A stretch of DNA of 64,000 bases from Nocardiopsis ganjiahuensis DSM 45031. GTDB lineage: Bacteria; Actinomycetota; Actinomycetes; Streptosporangiales; Streptosporangiaceae. The DNA is taken from the NCBI RefSeq assembly GCF_000341085.1, contig NZ_ANBA01000009.1, positions 62,001 to 126,000 of the forward strand, given 5' to 3'. The notes beneath the pieces are model-generated. The model saw nothing but the letters and a program-made list of their open reading frames with translations, had not been told where the DNA came from and searched no databases. The position numbers were made by a program, and so were the translations under genes. This document shows positions 21,345-30,185 of this stretch, in pieces; position 1 is the stretch's first letter; each line of letters opens with the position of its first letter.

Positions 21345-22745
21345 TCAGCCGGCGGCGAGGATGCGTTCGGCCTCGCGCCGCCCCGACAGAAGGGCCCCGT
21401 GCACCGTGGCGCTGTGCTCGACCTCGGTGGCCTCGCCCGCGAAGAAGACACGTTCACCGATCGGCTCGCCCAGCGCCGTGTGGTCGCCGTCCCCGGAACC
21501 GACCGCGGTGAAGGAGAAACCGCCCCTGGCGAAGGGGTCGTCCATCCAGTGCGTGAGGTAGTGGTCGATCGGGTCCGGCGCCTTCTTGAACATGCCGCGC
21601 AGGGAGGCCATGGCGTGCTCGACCACCGCCCCCTCGTCCATCCCGGCCAGGAACCGCGCGGCGTTGCCTCCGTTGCGGCTGACCAGGACCGGTTCGCCCA
21701 GGGCGTTCTGCCCGGCGTACCAGTGGAACCAGGTGCCCTCCTCGGTGCCCAGGTGGACCAGCACCTCGGCGTCGCCCCAGAAGACGTCGTCGAAACGCAG
21801 GAAGAGCTTCTCCAGGCGGCCGTTGCCCAGGCGCTCCAGGGCGGCCTGCTTGTCCGCGGGCAGGTCCGGCACGAAGCCGACCCGGCCCGACTGGAGGACC
21901 CCGAGGGGCAGGGTGACCAGGACGCGGTCAGCGGTCAGCGTCTTTTCGCCGTCGGGGGTGTCCACCCGCACACGGGCACCGTGGTCGTCGTGGGCGACCT
22001 CCAGGACCACGTGTTCCAGGCGCACGTCCAGGCCGCGGGCGAGGTGGTCGGTGAGCTGTCCCATCCCGTCGGGGAAGACCACGTCGTCACCGCTGAACTC
22101 GTGCCGGGAGCCGACCGCGGTGAAGGCGATCTCCTCGGCGTCCGCCCCGTGGTCGGCCTCGGCGATGCGGTGGACGATCTCGGCGGCGTCCCTGGCCCGG
22201 GAGCGCACGAGGTTGACGTCGTAGAGGGCGTGGTTGATGCCCTCCTCCATGGACTCCTCGGGGCTCGCCCGGACCGTCGACCAGTACATGTGTTCGTGGA
22301 GGAGGTTGACGTCCTCCATGTTGCGGCTGTGCCGGTCGAACAGGAGCCTGCGGCCCTTGGGGTCGTAGGCGGTCTCGGTGGAGCGGTTGAACACGGTGGT
22401 GCGCGCTCCCGCCTCCTCCACCAGCCGGGACAGCGGGTTGTTCTCCTCCCCGCGCATCCAGGAGGCGCCCACGTCCAGGGTCGTGCCGTCCCAGGTGCGC
22501 ACCGAGTGGATGCGGCCCCCGACGCGGTCCCGGGCCTCGACCACGGTGACGCGCTCTCCCTGGTCGGCCAACCGGTCCGCGGCGGCCAGTCCGGCCATAC
22601 CGGCGCCCACGACGATGGTGTGCCCCCGGCCCGGACCGGCCTCGCGTCCGCGCGGTTCGGGCTCGGCACGGGCGCCCTCCCCCTGCTCGGGCTCTCCGCC
22701 GGAGACCTCCCCCTCGGTGGTCTCCGCGCTCACGTCCTCACTCAT
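21345..22745 (-). CDS. FAD-dependent flavin monoamine oxidase family protein
   Basis: 466 residues from ATG 22745, set by GGAGGGGGAG upstream. After about 40 disordered acidic residues comes the Rossmann FAD motif IVVGAGMAGLAAADRLADQG, then VVEARDRVGGRI, and the C-terminal FAD contact GERVFFAGEATEVEHSATVHGALLSG. Substrate-domain features resemble polyamine or aromatic amine oxidases, which oxidise amines to aldehydes with release of H2O2. The substrate is not determinable here. It is cytoplasmic with no signal peptide, and divergent from the gene at 22999 across a 253-bp gap. Confidence 0.9.
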   Translation of the reverse strand: MSEDVSAETTEGEVSGGEPEQGEGARAEPEPRGREAGPGRGHTIVVGAGMAGLAAADRLADQGERVTVVEARDRVGGRIHSVRTWDGTTLDVGASWMRGEENNPLSRLVEEAGARTTVFNRSTETAYDPKGRRLLFDRHSRNMEDVNLLHEHMYWSTVRASPEESMEEGINHALYDVNLVRSRARDAAEIVHRIAEADHGADAEEIAFTAVGSRHEFSGDDVVFPDGMGQLTDHLARGLDVRLEHVVLEVAHDDHGARVRVDTPDGEKTLTADRVLVTLPLGVLQSGRVGFVPDLPADKQAALERLGNGRLEKLFLRFDDVFWGDAEVLVHLGTEEGTWFHWYAGQNALGEPVLVSRNGGNAARFLAGMDEGAVVEHAMASLRGMFKKAPDPIDHYLTHWMDDPFARGGFSFTAVGSGDGDHTALGEPIGERVFFAGEATEVEHSATVHGALLSGRREAERILAAG

Positions 22746-22998
22746 CGCACTCCCCCTCCGCCGGCGTCCGACAAGTGCGACCCTAAGCTCCCGGTCTGTC
22801 CGGACCAGGGAGGACACACCAGAAGAGCCCGGCCGGGACGCCGGGGAGAGCGCCTGGACCGCCCTTCCCGGAGGGGGCCGCCCGGGACCTCCCCCGCACA
22901 CAGGGTGTCTTCCGGACGGCCTCCCCTTTCGCCGCCGTCGGGAACGCACGCTAGAAACGGAGGTGTCGCTCCCGACCCGATACACGGAAAGACCGCTG

Positions 22999-24726
22999 AT
23001 GCCCCTTCACTCGGCAGGCCGCCCCGAGGACCTCCCGCCCCCGTCCGTCCTCTGGGCCAGGTCCGGGACACTCGCCGCGCTGGAAGCCGGAAGCAACCGT
23101 GACGGCGGCCCGACCCGGCTGGAAGGCCCCGCACTGGTCCACGACGACCGCGGCGGCGCCGAGTGGCGGCTGGTCCGGTGCGGCGCCGACCGCGCACTGC
23201 TCGTGGGCTACGACAACGACTTCAGCGACTCCCCGCGCTCCGACCGGCGCCCGGTCGACCTGTTCGCCCAGGGGCCGGACTGGTTGCCCTGGGGGTGGAT
23301 CGCCGATCTGGAGCGGCGACTGCACAACATCGGCTACGTCTACTGGTGGGAGGACGGGCGCTGGGCGCGCGGCCCCTACCCCGACGACTGGCAGGACGAC
23401 GGTACGCGGTTCGGCGGAACCTCCTGGGTCGAGGTCGGGGTCGACGAGTTCGTCGAACGCCTGCTCGACGGCTATCCGCCCGAGGAGGAGGTCTGCGGCG
23501 ACTGGCCCGCCCCCGTGCGCTCCCTCCTGACGGCGGCCGTGGAGGGGGCGGTCGGTGAACCCGCCGTGGCCGGGGTCGCCCGTGTGCTGGACCGCGTGAA
23601 CCGGACCAGGCGCGAGGAACTGGACCTGGAGGATGATGAGGAGGACGAGGACGAGGTGACCCTCGACCCGGCCGCCGTCGTCGCGCACGCCGCCCGCTAC
23701 GGGCTGACTCCGGGCACGCGCCGCCCCGGACTGGCGCCGGGTTCGGGCCGCCCGCCTCGCCCCTCCCGCCCGGTGGTCAGCGAGGAGGAGTGGGCCCTGC
23801 TCGTCGGCCACGAGATGCGCCGGGCCCGGGAACGGGAGCGTCCCGCGGTCCCGGAGACCGAAGAGCTGCGGCAGTTGGTGGCCTGGGTACGCGCGAACGC
23901 GCTGGACGGCGCCGGGGCAGCCGTGCTCGTGGACGGCCACACCGACCCGCGCCTGCTCACCACCGCCTCCGGGGAGCGGTACGTGGACCGGGACGGTTCG
24001 CTGCTCCGGCTGCTGGCACCGGTGCGGGAGGCCGAGGCCGACCGGCACGGGCAGCGCTGGCTGTACCTGCGTCTGACCGTGACCGCCGACGGACACAGCG
24101 CGGAGCGGGCCTATGACCACTGGCCGTCGTGGGCCCCCGGGGAGGAGGTCTCGCTCCACCAGTCCCTGTTCCGGCTGCGCACGGAGTACACCCGGATCGT
24201 TCCCGAGCGCCGGCCCGGATGGGCCGGCCTGCTGGAGGAAACCACGCGGGAGCGCCCGCCCGCGCCCACCCCGGTCCGGGAGCCCAGCCTGCCGTTGGAA
24301 CCGCTCGGCGCCGAGGACCGGGAGGAACTGCTGGGAAAGGTCCTCGACCGGCTTCCCCGAGTCGGCGACCGCTACCGGGAGGTGGTCCTGGAGGCGTCCT
24401 ACCTCGCCGGGTACCGCCGGGTGCGGGTCGTCGCCACCACCGCGGACGGGGAGCGGCGCGGACTGTGGCCGCACCACCAGATCCCGCCTCTGCTGGGCCG
24501 GCTCCGCGCGGGCTCCTACGAGCCGGACCGCGGTACCTGGTTCGGCTTCCGGATGGCCCTCACCGGCGATGGGCGCGGCGTGGAGTACGACGCCGGGGAA
24601 CCCGCCTTCGAGTCCGACCCGACGGACTGGAGCTTCGCCCTGGACCAGGTGTACTATCCGCGCTCGGCCGAGCACACGCCGCCCTGGCTGCGTGCACGCC
24701 TGGAGCGGGCACGCGAACGCGGGTAG
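22999..24726 (+). CDS. Large acidic protein with duplicated YezG-like (DUF600) modules
   Basis: 575 residues from ATG 22999, with GGAAAG 8 nt upstream. There is no signal peptide or membrane segment. The C-terminal part (about 475-570) resembles YezG-type immunity proteins: Trp-Phe-Gly-Phe-Arg strand, TGDGRGVEYD, DPTDWSF, then PPWLRARLE. The middle (about 345-430) repeats the pattern with WLYLRLTVTADGHSAERAYDHWPSW and RPGWAGLLEE, so the protein seems to hold two related modules. A third, Trp-rich WWEDGRWARGPYPDDW segment occurs near residue 115. An acidic DLEDDEEDEDE linker lies near 215. Relatives neutralise polymorphic toxins, but no toxin gene is adjacent. The function is not established. 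Confidence 0.65.
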   Translation: MPLHSAGRPEDLPPPSVLWARSGTLAALEAGSNRDGGPTRLEGPALVHDDRGGAEWRLVRCGADRALLVGYDNDFSDSPRSDRRPVDLFAQGPDWLPWGWIADLERRLHNIGYVYWWEDGRWARGPYPDDWQDDGTRFGGTSWVEVGVDEFVERLLDGYPPEEEVCGDWPAPVRSLLTAAVEGAVGEPAVAGVARVLDRVNRTRREELDLEDDEEDEDEVTLDPAAVVAHAARYGLTPGTRRPGLAPGSGRPPRPSRPVVSEEEWALLVGHEMRRARERERPAVPETEELRQLVAWVRANALDGAGAAVLVDGHTDPRLLTTASGERYVDRDGSLLRLLAPVREAEADRHGQRWLYLRLTVTADGHSAERAYDHWPSWAPGEEVSLHQSLFRLRTEYTRIVPERRPGWAGLLEETTRERPPAPTPVREPSLPLEPLGAEDREELLGKVLDRLPRVGDRYREVVLEASYLAGYRRVRVVATTADGERRGLWPHHQIPPLLGRLRAGSYEPDRGTWFGFRMALTGDGRGVEYDAGEPAFESDPTDWSFALDQVYYPRSAEHTPPWLRARLERARERG

Positions 24727-24741
24727 CCGGAGCCCCGGAGG

Positions 24742-25224
24742 TCAGGGTTCGACGTGCGCGGCGAGGTTGGCCAGGGACGAGGCGAGTCCGGCCGCGTGGT
24801 CCCCGGGTGAGATGCCCGGAGGCACACCGGTCGCCTCGACGGCCACCCGTGTGCCCTCCGGGACGGCCTCGAGCCGCCAGGTCATCGTCATCGTCCCGGA
24901 GAGGTCGGGGTCGTCCGAGGCGAAGCCGACGCGCTGCACGATCCGTTCGTCGGGGACCAGCTCCACGAACCCGACCTCGGTGACGTCGGTGGACTCCGTG
25001 GTCTTGCCGAGCCCGGCCCGGGCGTCGAGGTAGGTCAGCACCATGCGGAACCCGCCGCCGGGCCGGGGCTCGAAGCGCTCGATCCGGCCGGTCATTCCCT
25101 CCGGGGGCAGCCAGGCCTCCAGGGCCGCGGGCTCGGTCATGGCGCGGTAGACCTCTGTCGGCGGCGCCTCGACGATCCGCTCGCCCCGGTCGACCCGCTC
25201 TTGTTCCCGCTGTCGTCGGCCCAT
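24742..25224 (-). CDS. SRPBCC (AHSA1-like) domain protein
   Basis: 160 residues from ATG 25224 (MGRRQREQERVDRG). It shows the activator-of-Hsp90/START-like fold signature: RIVEAPPTEVYRAMTEPAALEAWLPPEGMTG, RPGGGFRMVLTY, a middle VELVPDERIVQRV, then TMTMTWRLEAVPEGTRVAVEATGVP and a closing GLASSLANLAAHVEP. Such proteins bind hydrophobic ligands in a helix-grip pocket; many actinomycete copies are uncharacterised. It ends 15 nt from the convergent gene before it. Ligand and role are unknown. Confidence 0.88.
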   Translation of the reverse strand: MGRRQREQERVDRGERIVEAPPTEVYRAMTEPAALEAWLPPEGMTGRIERFEPRPGGGFRMVLTYLDARAGLGKTTESTDVTEVGFVELVPDERIVQRVGFASDDPDLSGTMTMTWRLEAVPEGTRVAVEATGVPPGISPGDHAAGLASSLANLAAHVEP

Positions 25225-25519
25225 GGTGTGCACCCGCTTTCGGTAGTCCGTGTCCGGACCCCGACGGTAGCGCGGGCCGGTGACCATCCCCTGGACGGTG
25301 ACGGTCTGCGGAGCGGCGGTCGGCACTCTTCCCACCCACCGCCGCCCCCGCGTGCGCGAGCGGCTCCGTCCAAGCCGCTCCGGGCACCCGGGTGGCAGGG
25401 CCCGGGCCCGTGTGGTCGCCGGGGGAGGCGGTGGCGCCATCGTCTCCCCCGGCTCTCGCCCATCCGGAAACCTAGTGCGCAAGGCTTTCAGATTTCTTCT
25501 GCCGGGCTCCGCCACCCGC
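25225..25519. other. Intergenic region between SRPBCC and beta-helix genes
   Basis: About 300 bp, GC-rich, with no supported gene. It should contain the promoter of the SRPBCC gene; no clear promoter was identified. Confidence 0.35.
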
Positions 25520-25540
25520 GGCACGGTCCCGGACCGTGCC
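25520..25540 (-). terminator. Hairpin after the beta-helix gene
   Basis: GGCACGGTCC (25520-25529) and GGACCGTGCC (25531-25540) form a near-loopless palindrome nine nt after the stop codon at 25550. Confidence 0.55.
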
Positions 25541-25549
25541 GGCCCTGGG

Positions 25550-26773
25550 TCAGCAGGTGTTGTCCCGGCTGTTCTGCCAGGTGATGTCACGCAGGACGGT
25601 TCCCTCCGCGCACGGCTGCTCGTTGATCGCCGTGTCCACGACGGTCAGGTTCTCCAGGGTGACACCCGAGGTGTTGGCGAACTCGTCCCGGGCGGCGAGC
25701 CGGATGTCGCCGGGCCCCTCGACCGTCCCTCCCGCGAGCGTGACGTTGTGGCAGTTCTCGATCAGGACCGCGTTGCTGCCGGTCCCGGAGATGTCCACGT
25801 GTTCGATGACGGCTCCGCCGCTCTCCGAGACGCAGAAGATCCCGCGGCCGCCGCCGCGCGCACGGACCTCGCCGACCCGGATGTTGACGGGGTATCCGTC
25901 CGCGACCCTGCCGTTGCGGTTGGCCATGCGGAAGGCGGCGTATCCGGTCCCCGCGCCCGCGTTCACCGCGTCGACGAGCCCGATGTCGGCGTTCTCGGTG
26001 TCGTTGAGCAGCAGGCCCGAGTAGGCGGTGTCCCGGGCCGTGAGGGTGCCCACCGTGAACCCGTCGACGCCGTAGGTCTCCACGCCGTGGTTGTCGGTGC
26101 CCGACACCCGGACGTCGTCGATGCTGATGTTGCGGGCCTGCCGGACGGCGTCGTTGTCCCTGCTGTCGATACGCATGCCGTGGCCGCCGGACATGTCCAG
26201 GTCGACCTGCCCGAAGTGGACGTCCTGGGCGCTGCGGACGAAGACTCCGAAGTAGGGCGAGCCGCTCAGGGACAGGTGGGGCACGGACACGTCGCTGACG
26301 TTGCGGATCCGCACGGCGGCGTTGTCCGCGCTCACCGCCCCGGTCACGTCGATGGTGCCGCACACCTCGAAGGACGTGTGGCTGGGCAGGTCCAGGGACG
26401 CGTTCCCGGGCACCGACCCGGATCCGCGGACGACCACGCTCTCCTGCGCGGTCCGGCCGGGGTCGAGGCTGTCGACCGCGGCGCGCATGGCGGTGAGCAT
26501 GTCGGAGCCCTCGTGGACGACGCCCCCGCCGTGGCGGACGGTCCAGGTCGAACCGTTGAGTTCGGCCTCCGCGTCGTAGGTTCCCGCGCCGCACTCGGCC
26601 GCGGCTCCGTCCGTAGCCGGGACTGCGGCGGAGGCGCTCTGGAGCTCGGGTTCCGGGCCCGGGCCGGAGGGGACCAGGGTCGCGGCCGCCACCCCCAGAC
26701 CCGCGACCGCGGCGAGGGCCGCGGCCGGCAGGGTCCAGCGGGGACGTGGTCGGTTCCTGTGTTCGGATCTCAT
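25550..26773 (-). CDS. Secreted right-handed parallel beta-helix repeat protein
   Basis: 407 residues from ATG 26773 with GAGGAGC just upstream. A basic N-terminus and a hydrophobic stretch (WTLPAAALAAVAGLGVAAA) make a signal peptide or anchor. The rest is a ladder of short strands typical of pectate-lyase-like solenoids (ISIDDVRVSGTDNHGVETYG, FTVGTLTARDTAYSGLLLND, GNAVLIENCHNVTLAGG). The Cys pattern (early GTYDAE region, FEVCGTIDVTG, IFCVSES, IENCHN, EQPCAEG, DNTC at the end) suggests disulfides outside the cell. No polysaccharide-lyase catalytic set is recognised. It may bind or process extracellular glycans; this is inference only. Confidence 0.8.
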   Translation of the reverse strand: MRSEHRNRPRPRWTLPAAALAAVAGLGVAAATLVPSGPGPEPELQSASAAVPATDGAAAECGAGTYDAEAELNGSTWTVRHGGGVVHEGSDMLTAMRAAVDSLDPGRTAQESVVVRGSGSVPGNASLDLPSHTSFEVCGTIDVTGAVSADNAAVRIRNVSDVSVPHLSLSGSPYFGVFVRSAQDVHFGQVDLDMSGGHGMRIDSRDNDAVRQARNISIDDVRVSGTDNHGVETYGVDGFTVGTLTARDTAYSGLLLNDTENADIGLVDAVNAGAGTGYAAFRMANRNGRVADGYPVNIRVGEVRARGGGRGIFCVSESGGAVIEHVDISGTGSNAVLIENCHNVTLAGGTVEGPGDIRLAARDEFANTSGVTLENLTVVDTAINEQPCAEGTVLRDITWQNSRDNTC

Positions 26774-26973
26774 GCTGCTCCTCGTGTGCGGGCCCGTAGG
26801 GCTGGGGGTCACGATCACGGTGCGGAACGGTTTCCGTACCGTGGGTTCCGGAAGCTAGCACGGAAAGCGGTTTCCCACTACCGGTCCAACCATCGGCCCC
26901 TCAATCCGCCTTTCACCGGATCCCACATGATCGGATACTCTCCGTAGTCACTTCGCCCTGAGAAGGAGCCCTC

Positions 26974-27549
26974 GTGCACCTGTCCCGAACCCCGTCGGCC
27001 CTGGCCCTGGCCGCCCTCCTCAGCCTGTCGCCCGCGGCCGCGCTCGCCTCTCCTGCCTCCACCGCTCCCCCGGCCGACTTCGACACCCTGGTGGGGCTGT
27101 CCGCCGAGCGGCTGGAGACCGCGGAGGCGGTCGCCGCGGCCAAGTGGCACACCGGCTCCCCGGTCGACGACCCCGCGCGTGAGGAACAGGTGCTGGAGGC
27201 GGCACGGGAACAGGCGGAGCGGTCGGCGACCGACCCCGAGCACGCCGCGGCGGTCGTCCGCGACCAGATCGAGGCGCACAAGACGGTCCAGCACACGCTG
27301 CACGCGCGGTGGACCGTCCTGCCCGACCGGGCCCCGGCCGAGGAGCCCGACCTGAGCGAAGTGCGCCCCGAGCTGGACCGGATCACCTCCGGACTGGTCC
27401 GGGAACTGGCCGCCACGGAGCGCGGGCGCGCCCGCGCCGACTGCCCGGCCCGCCTGGCCCTGAGCGCCGACCGGGACGCGCGCGAGCGGGGTTCGGACGC
27501 GGTGCACACCGCCGCGCTGACCCGGTCCCTGGCCTCCGTCTGCGTCTGA
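26974..27549 (+). CDS. Secreted chorismate mutase (AroQ-gamma type)
   Basis: 191 residues from GTG 26974, with AAGGAG 6 nt upstream. Residues 1-26 are a signal peptide ending near AAALASPAS. The helical domain begins FDTLVGLSAERLETAEAVAAAKWHTGSPVDDPAREEQVL and continues with DQIEAHKTVQHTLHARW. This corresponds to the exported M. tuberculosis enzyme Rv1885c, with the catalytic Lys and Arg set in place and two late Cys (DCPARL, SVCV) likely to form the disulfide. It converts chorismate to prephenate outside the cytoplasm; the physiological reason is unknown. The convergent amidohydrolase ends 7 bp away. Confidence 0.88.
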   Translation: MHLSRTPSALALAALLSLSPAAALASPASTAPPADFDTLVGLSAERLETAEAVAAAKWHTGSPVDDPAREEQVLEAAREQAERSATDPEHAAAVVRDQIEAHKTVQHTLHARWTVLPDRAPAEEPDLSEVRPELDRITSGLVRELAATERGRARADCPARLALSADRDARERGSDAVHTAALTRSLASVCV

Positions 27550-27556
27550 GGACCCC

Positions 27557-28741
27557 TCAGACGAGTCGGCCCCGCCTGGCCACGACCCGGCCCGCGCGCA
27601 CCACCGCCTGGCGCTCGGGCAGGTCCACCACGACCTGGGGCAGGCACTCGCCCTCCACCAGGAGGAAGTCCGCGGGGGCGCCCGCCTCGAAGTCGGCCCG
27701 GGGCAGGCCGGCCAGTGCGGCCCCGTCGTGCGCAGCGGTGAGGAAGGCGTCCGAGAGCTGCTCGTCGAGCCGGGCCCTCGATGCCTTGGCCAGCAGGTGC
27801 GCGCGGTGCAGCATGTCGGCGTCGCCGAAGGGGCTCCAGGAGTCGCGGACACCGTCCGATCCCACCCCGACCCGGACGCCGTGTTCGCGCAGGCGCGCCA
27901 CCGGCAGGACCCGCTCCGGGCTCGGGGCCACGGTGGTCAGTGCGATCCCGGCCTCGCCGAGGGCCGCGGCCAGGGTGTCGAAGTCCTCCTCCGCCCCGGT
28001 CATGCCGAAGGCGTGGCTGACCGTGACGTTGCCGCCCAGGTCCAGGGCTCGGGTGCGTTCGATGATCGCCCGCATCGTGCGCGCACCCACGGGGCCGCTG
28101 TCGTGCAGGTGGATGTCGACCCCGACCCGGTACCGGTCGGCCAGGCCGAACACGAGGTCGAGCTGGCCGTCGGGGTCGCCGTCGAAGCCCTCGGGGTCGA
28201 TCCCGCCGACCAGGTCGGCCGTCCCGGTGCGCAGCGCTTCCTCCAGCAGGGCGTCGGTGCCGGGCGCGCGCCGGACCCCGTGCTGGGGGAAGGCGACGAT
28301 CTTCACGTCCAGGGCGTGCGCCAGGCGTTCGGCGGCCGTCCTGACCCCTTGGAGGCCTTCCAACCCGTAGGCGGGGGCGATGTCGGCGTGGGCGCGCATG
28401 GCCCGGGTGCCCCGGGTGACGGCGTGGCCCATGAGGCGCTCGGCCCGCACGGCGACCGAGGTGGGGGTATTCCGGAAGACCTCGGCGTCCTGCTCGCCCA
28501 GTTCGGCGATCCCGCGGGCGGGGCGGCGCGTGTACCAGGGCTCGCCCCAGGTGGTCTTGTCCGGGTGGATGTGCGCGTCGACCAGCGTGGGGAGGGCGAT
28601 CCGCCCCCCGCAGTCGACCACCTCGGCGGCGTCCCCGCCCGCCTCGGCGGACACCCGGCCGTCGGCCACCACCAGGTCCACGGGCTCACCGCCCATCGGC
28701 CGTACGTCCCGAAAGATCGTGGTGCGGTTCTGTTCGGCCAT
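27557..28741 (-). CDS. Amidohydrolase family, cytosine deaminase-like
   Basis: 394 residues from ATG 28741, with GGGAGGG 6 nt upstream. The metal-dependent hydrolase motifs are in order: VDAHIHPDK (about 55-63), RAHADI, VDIHLHDSG, SHAFGMTG and GSDGVRDSWSPFGDADML, followed by the usual C-terminal beta-sandwich with FLLVEGECLPQVVVD. The arrangement resembles CodA-like deaminases of pyrimidines and related rings. The substrate is not certain. A 10-bp palindrome TGGTATACCA (28759-28768) lies directly upstream and may be an operator. No transporter gene is adjacent. Confidence 0.88.
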   Translation of the reverse strand: MAEQNRTTIFRDVRPMGGEPVDLVVADGRVSAEAGGDAAEVVDCGGRIALPTLVDAHIHPDKTTWGEPWYTRRPARGIAELGEQDAEVFRNTPTSVAVRAERLMGHAVTRGTRAMRAHADIAPAYGLEGLQGVRTAAERLAHALDVKIVAFPQHGVRRAPGTDALLEEALRTGTADLVGGIDPEGFDGDPDGQLDLVFGLADRYRVGVDIHLHDSGPVGARTMRAIIERTRALDLGGNVTVSHAFGMTGAEEDFDTLAAALGEAGIALTTVAPSPERVLPVARLREHGVRVGVGSDGVRDSWSPFGDADMLHRAHLLAKASRARLDEQLSDAFLTAAHDGAALAGLPRADFEAGAPADFLLVEGECLPQVVVDLPERQAVVRAGRVVARRGRLV

Positions 28742-28758
28742 GACAGCCCTCCCGATAG

Positions 28759-28768
28759 TGGTATACCA
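28759..28768. promoter_or_regulatory. Palindrome TGGTATACCA upstream of the amidohydrolase
   Basis: A perfect 10-bp palindrome 18 nt upstream of the start codon, in an AT-richer patch. Such sites are typical operators for GntR-type regulators. No dedicated regulator gene is next to it, so this is a weak prediction. Confidence 0.3.
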
Positions 28769-28849
28769 ACATCTGGAGGATGCCAGAACCCGCGGGCGGG
28801 CGCGTCTCAGGGGTGTTCACCGGGACCGAACCTGTTCCCGGCGAAGAGG

Positions 28850-28877
28850 AGCGGCCCCTCGGTCGGGAGGGGCCGCT
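28850..28877 (-). terminator. Hairpin terminator after the DUF2382 gene
   Basis: AGCGGCCCCTC (28850-28860) pairs with GAGGGGCCGCT (28867-28877), an 11-bp perfect stem with a 6-nt loop, about 50 nt past the stop codon; the minus strand then runs into a short pyrimidine tract. Confidence 0.6.
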
Positions 28878-28928
28878 CTGTCTTCCAGCTACGCCGCGGT
28901 GACGGCCGGAGCCGTCAGGGCACGGGGA

Positions 28929-29900
28929 TCACGGCCGGGGCGGTTCGTCGTCCTCGCCCTCGAACTCGATCCGCTCCTTGCGGAGTTCGCCCTCGACGTG
29001 CTCCTCGCGGGTGACGTCCCGCTTGCGGACGTGGATCTCCTCGACCGGGACCTCCTCCTTGGAGACCACCGGACGCTCCTCGTAGAGGGTGAAGACCTCC
29101 TCCCCCTCCTCCATGTGACCGGAGTCCATCACCTGCGAGGGGTCGGTGATGGGCCTGCGCTCCACCTCCAGCTCCTCGTGGTGGAGCGGGACCGTCTCGT
29201 CGAAGCGCTCGGTGTCGACGTGCTTGCGCATCCGCGCCTGCCCGCCCTCACGCCGTTCGACGCCGATGTCCACCTGCTCCTCGTGGCGAATGACCGACCG
29301 GTCCTCCATGTCGGTGCCCGGTCCCCCGAGCCGCTCGTTGGCGCGCGGGTCGGCGAGCGGATCGGCGGTCTCGCCGTAAGCCGAACCGGTCATCGCGTCG
29401 GCCGGGTCGCCCCCGTGCATCTCCGGCTCGTCCCCGCGGCCCTCGCGCCCGCCCGGGAGGCCTTGGCCGCCGGCCCACTCCGGCATCTCCTGCCCGACCG
29501 GGACCGTGCCGGGCATCTGGCCCGCCACGTGCTCGTCAGAGGTTCCGGCGGCCGTGTCGGACTCTCCCCGCGCCTGCTGCGGGAACCCGCCCTGCCGGGC
29601 GAAGTAGTCGCGGACGAGCTCCTCGTCCTCCGGGGAGATGTGCCGGTCAGCGTCGACCTGCGGCGCGTCCTTGACCGTGTCCTTGTCGTAGGGGATCTGG
29701 ATGTCCTCCTCCATCGGCTGCGCCCCCTGGAGGGGGACGAGGGTCTCCTTGAGACCGAACAGCCCGGTGTGGACCGACACCCAGCTCGGCTTCCCCGTCT
29801 GGTCGTCGAGGTAGACCTGCTTGATCTTCCCCACGTTCTGGCCCTCGGTGTCGAGCACACGGTGGCCGACGAGGTTCTCGGGTACGAGTTCACCTGTCAC
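28929..29900 (-). CDS. PRC-barrel and DUF2382 (YsnF-like) stress protein
   Basis: 323 residues from GTG 29900, with a GGAAGGGGAAG tract upstream. Residues 5-85 form a PRC-barrel (LVGHRVLDTEGQNVGKIKQVYLDDQTGKPSWVSV). The middle (about 105-205) is Gly/Glu-rich and disordered. Residues 205-320 are DUF2382: IRHEEQVDIGVERREGGQARMRKHVDTERF, then VPLHHEELEVERRPI and VPVEEIHVRKRDVTREEHVEGELRKERIE. Family members are general stress proteins in actinobacteria. No biochemical role is proven. It is cytoplasmic and monocistronic. Confidence 0.88.
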   Translation of the reverse strand: MTGELVPENLVGHRVLDTEGQNVGKIKQVYLDDQTGKPSWVSVHTGLFGLKETLVPLQGAQPMEEDIQIPYDKDTVKDAPQVDADRHISPEDEELVRDYFARQGGFPQQARGESDTAAGTSDEHVAGQMPGTVPVGQEMPEWAGGQGLPGGREGRGDEPEMHGGDPADAMTGSAYGETADPLADPRANERLGGPGTDMEDRSVIRHEEQVDIGVERREGGQARMRKHVDTERFDETVPLHHEELEVERRPITDPSQVMDSGHMEEGEEVFTLYEERPVVSKEEVPVEEIHVRKRDVTREEHVEGELRKERIEFEGEDDEPPRP

Positions 29901-30128
29901 GGAGCTTCCCCTTCCTGGTCCGCTGCGGATGGGGACGCGCCCGCCCCCTGGATCCACCCGGCCTCTACCCGGTCAGAAGGCCGGTACGGGCCTTTCCGCC
30001 ACTCCGTGTACGAGGAAGTACCGTCCCTAGACCACGCTTTTGACCTGGGCCTCTCCCTGTGGCCTGCCCGTGGGGGGCCGCTGGTCGGCCGTTGGTGTCG
30101 TACCGGTCCCCACCCCTGGAGACGGCGC

Positions 30129-30160
30129 GGCGCCCGCCCCGGGGATCCGGGACGGGCGCC
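30129..30160 (-). terminator. Hairpin terminator after thyX
   Basis: GGCGCCCG (30129-30136) with CGGGCGCC (30153-30160) plus partial inner pairing, 26 nt after the thyX stop codon. Confidence 0.55.
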
Positions 30161-30185
30161 GTCGTGTTCGTTCAGCGGGCGGAGG

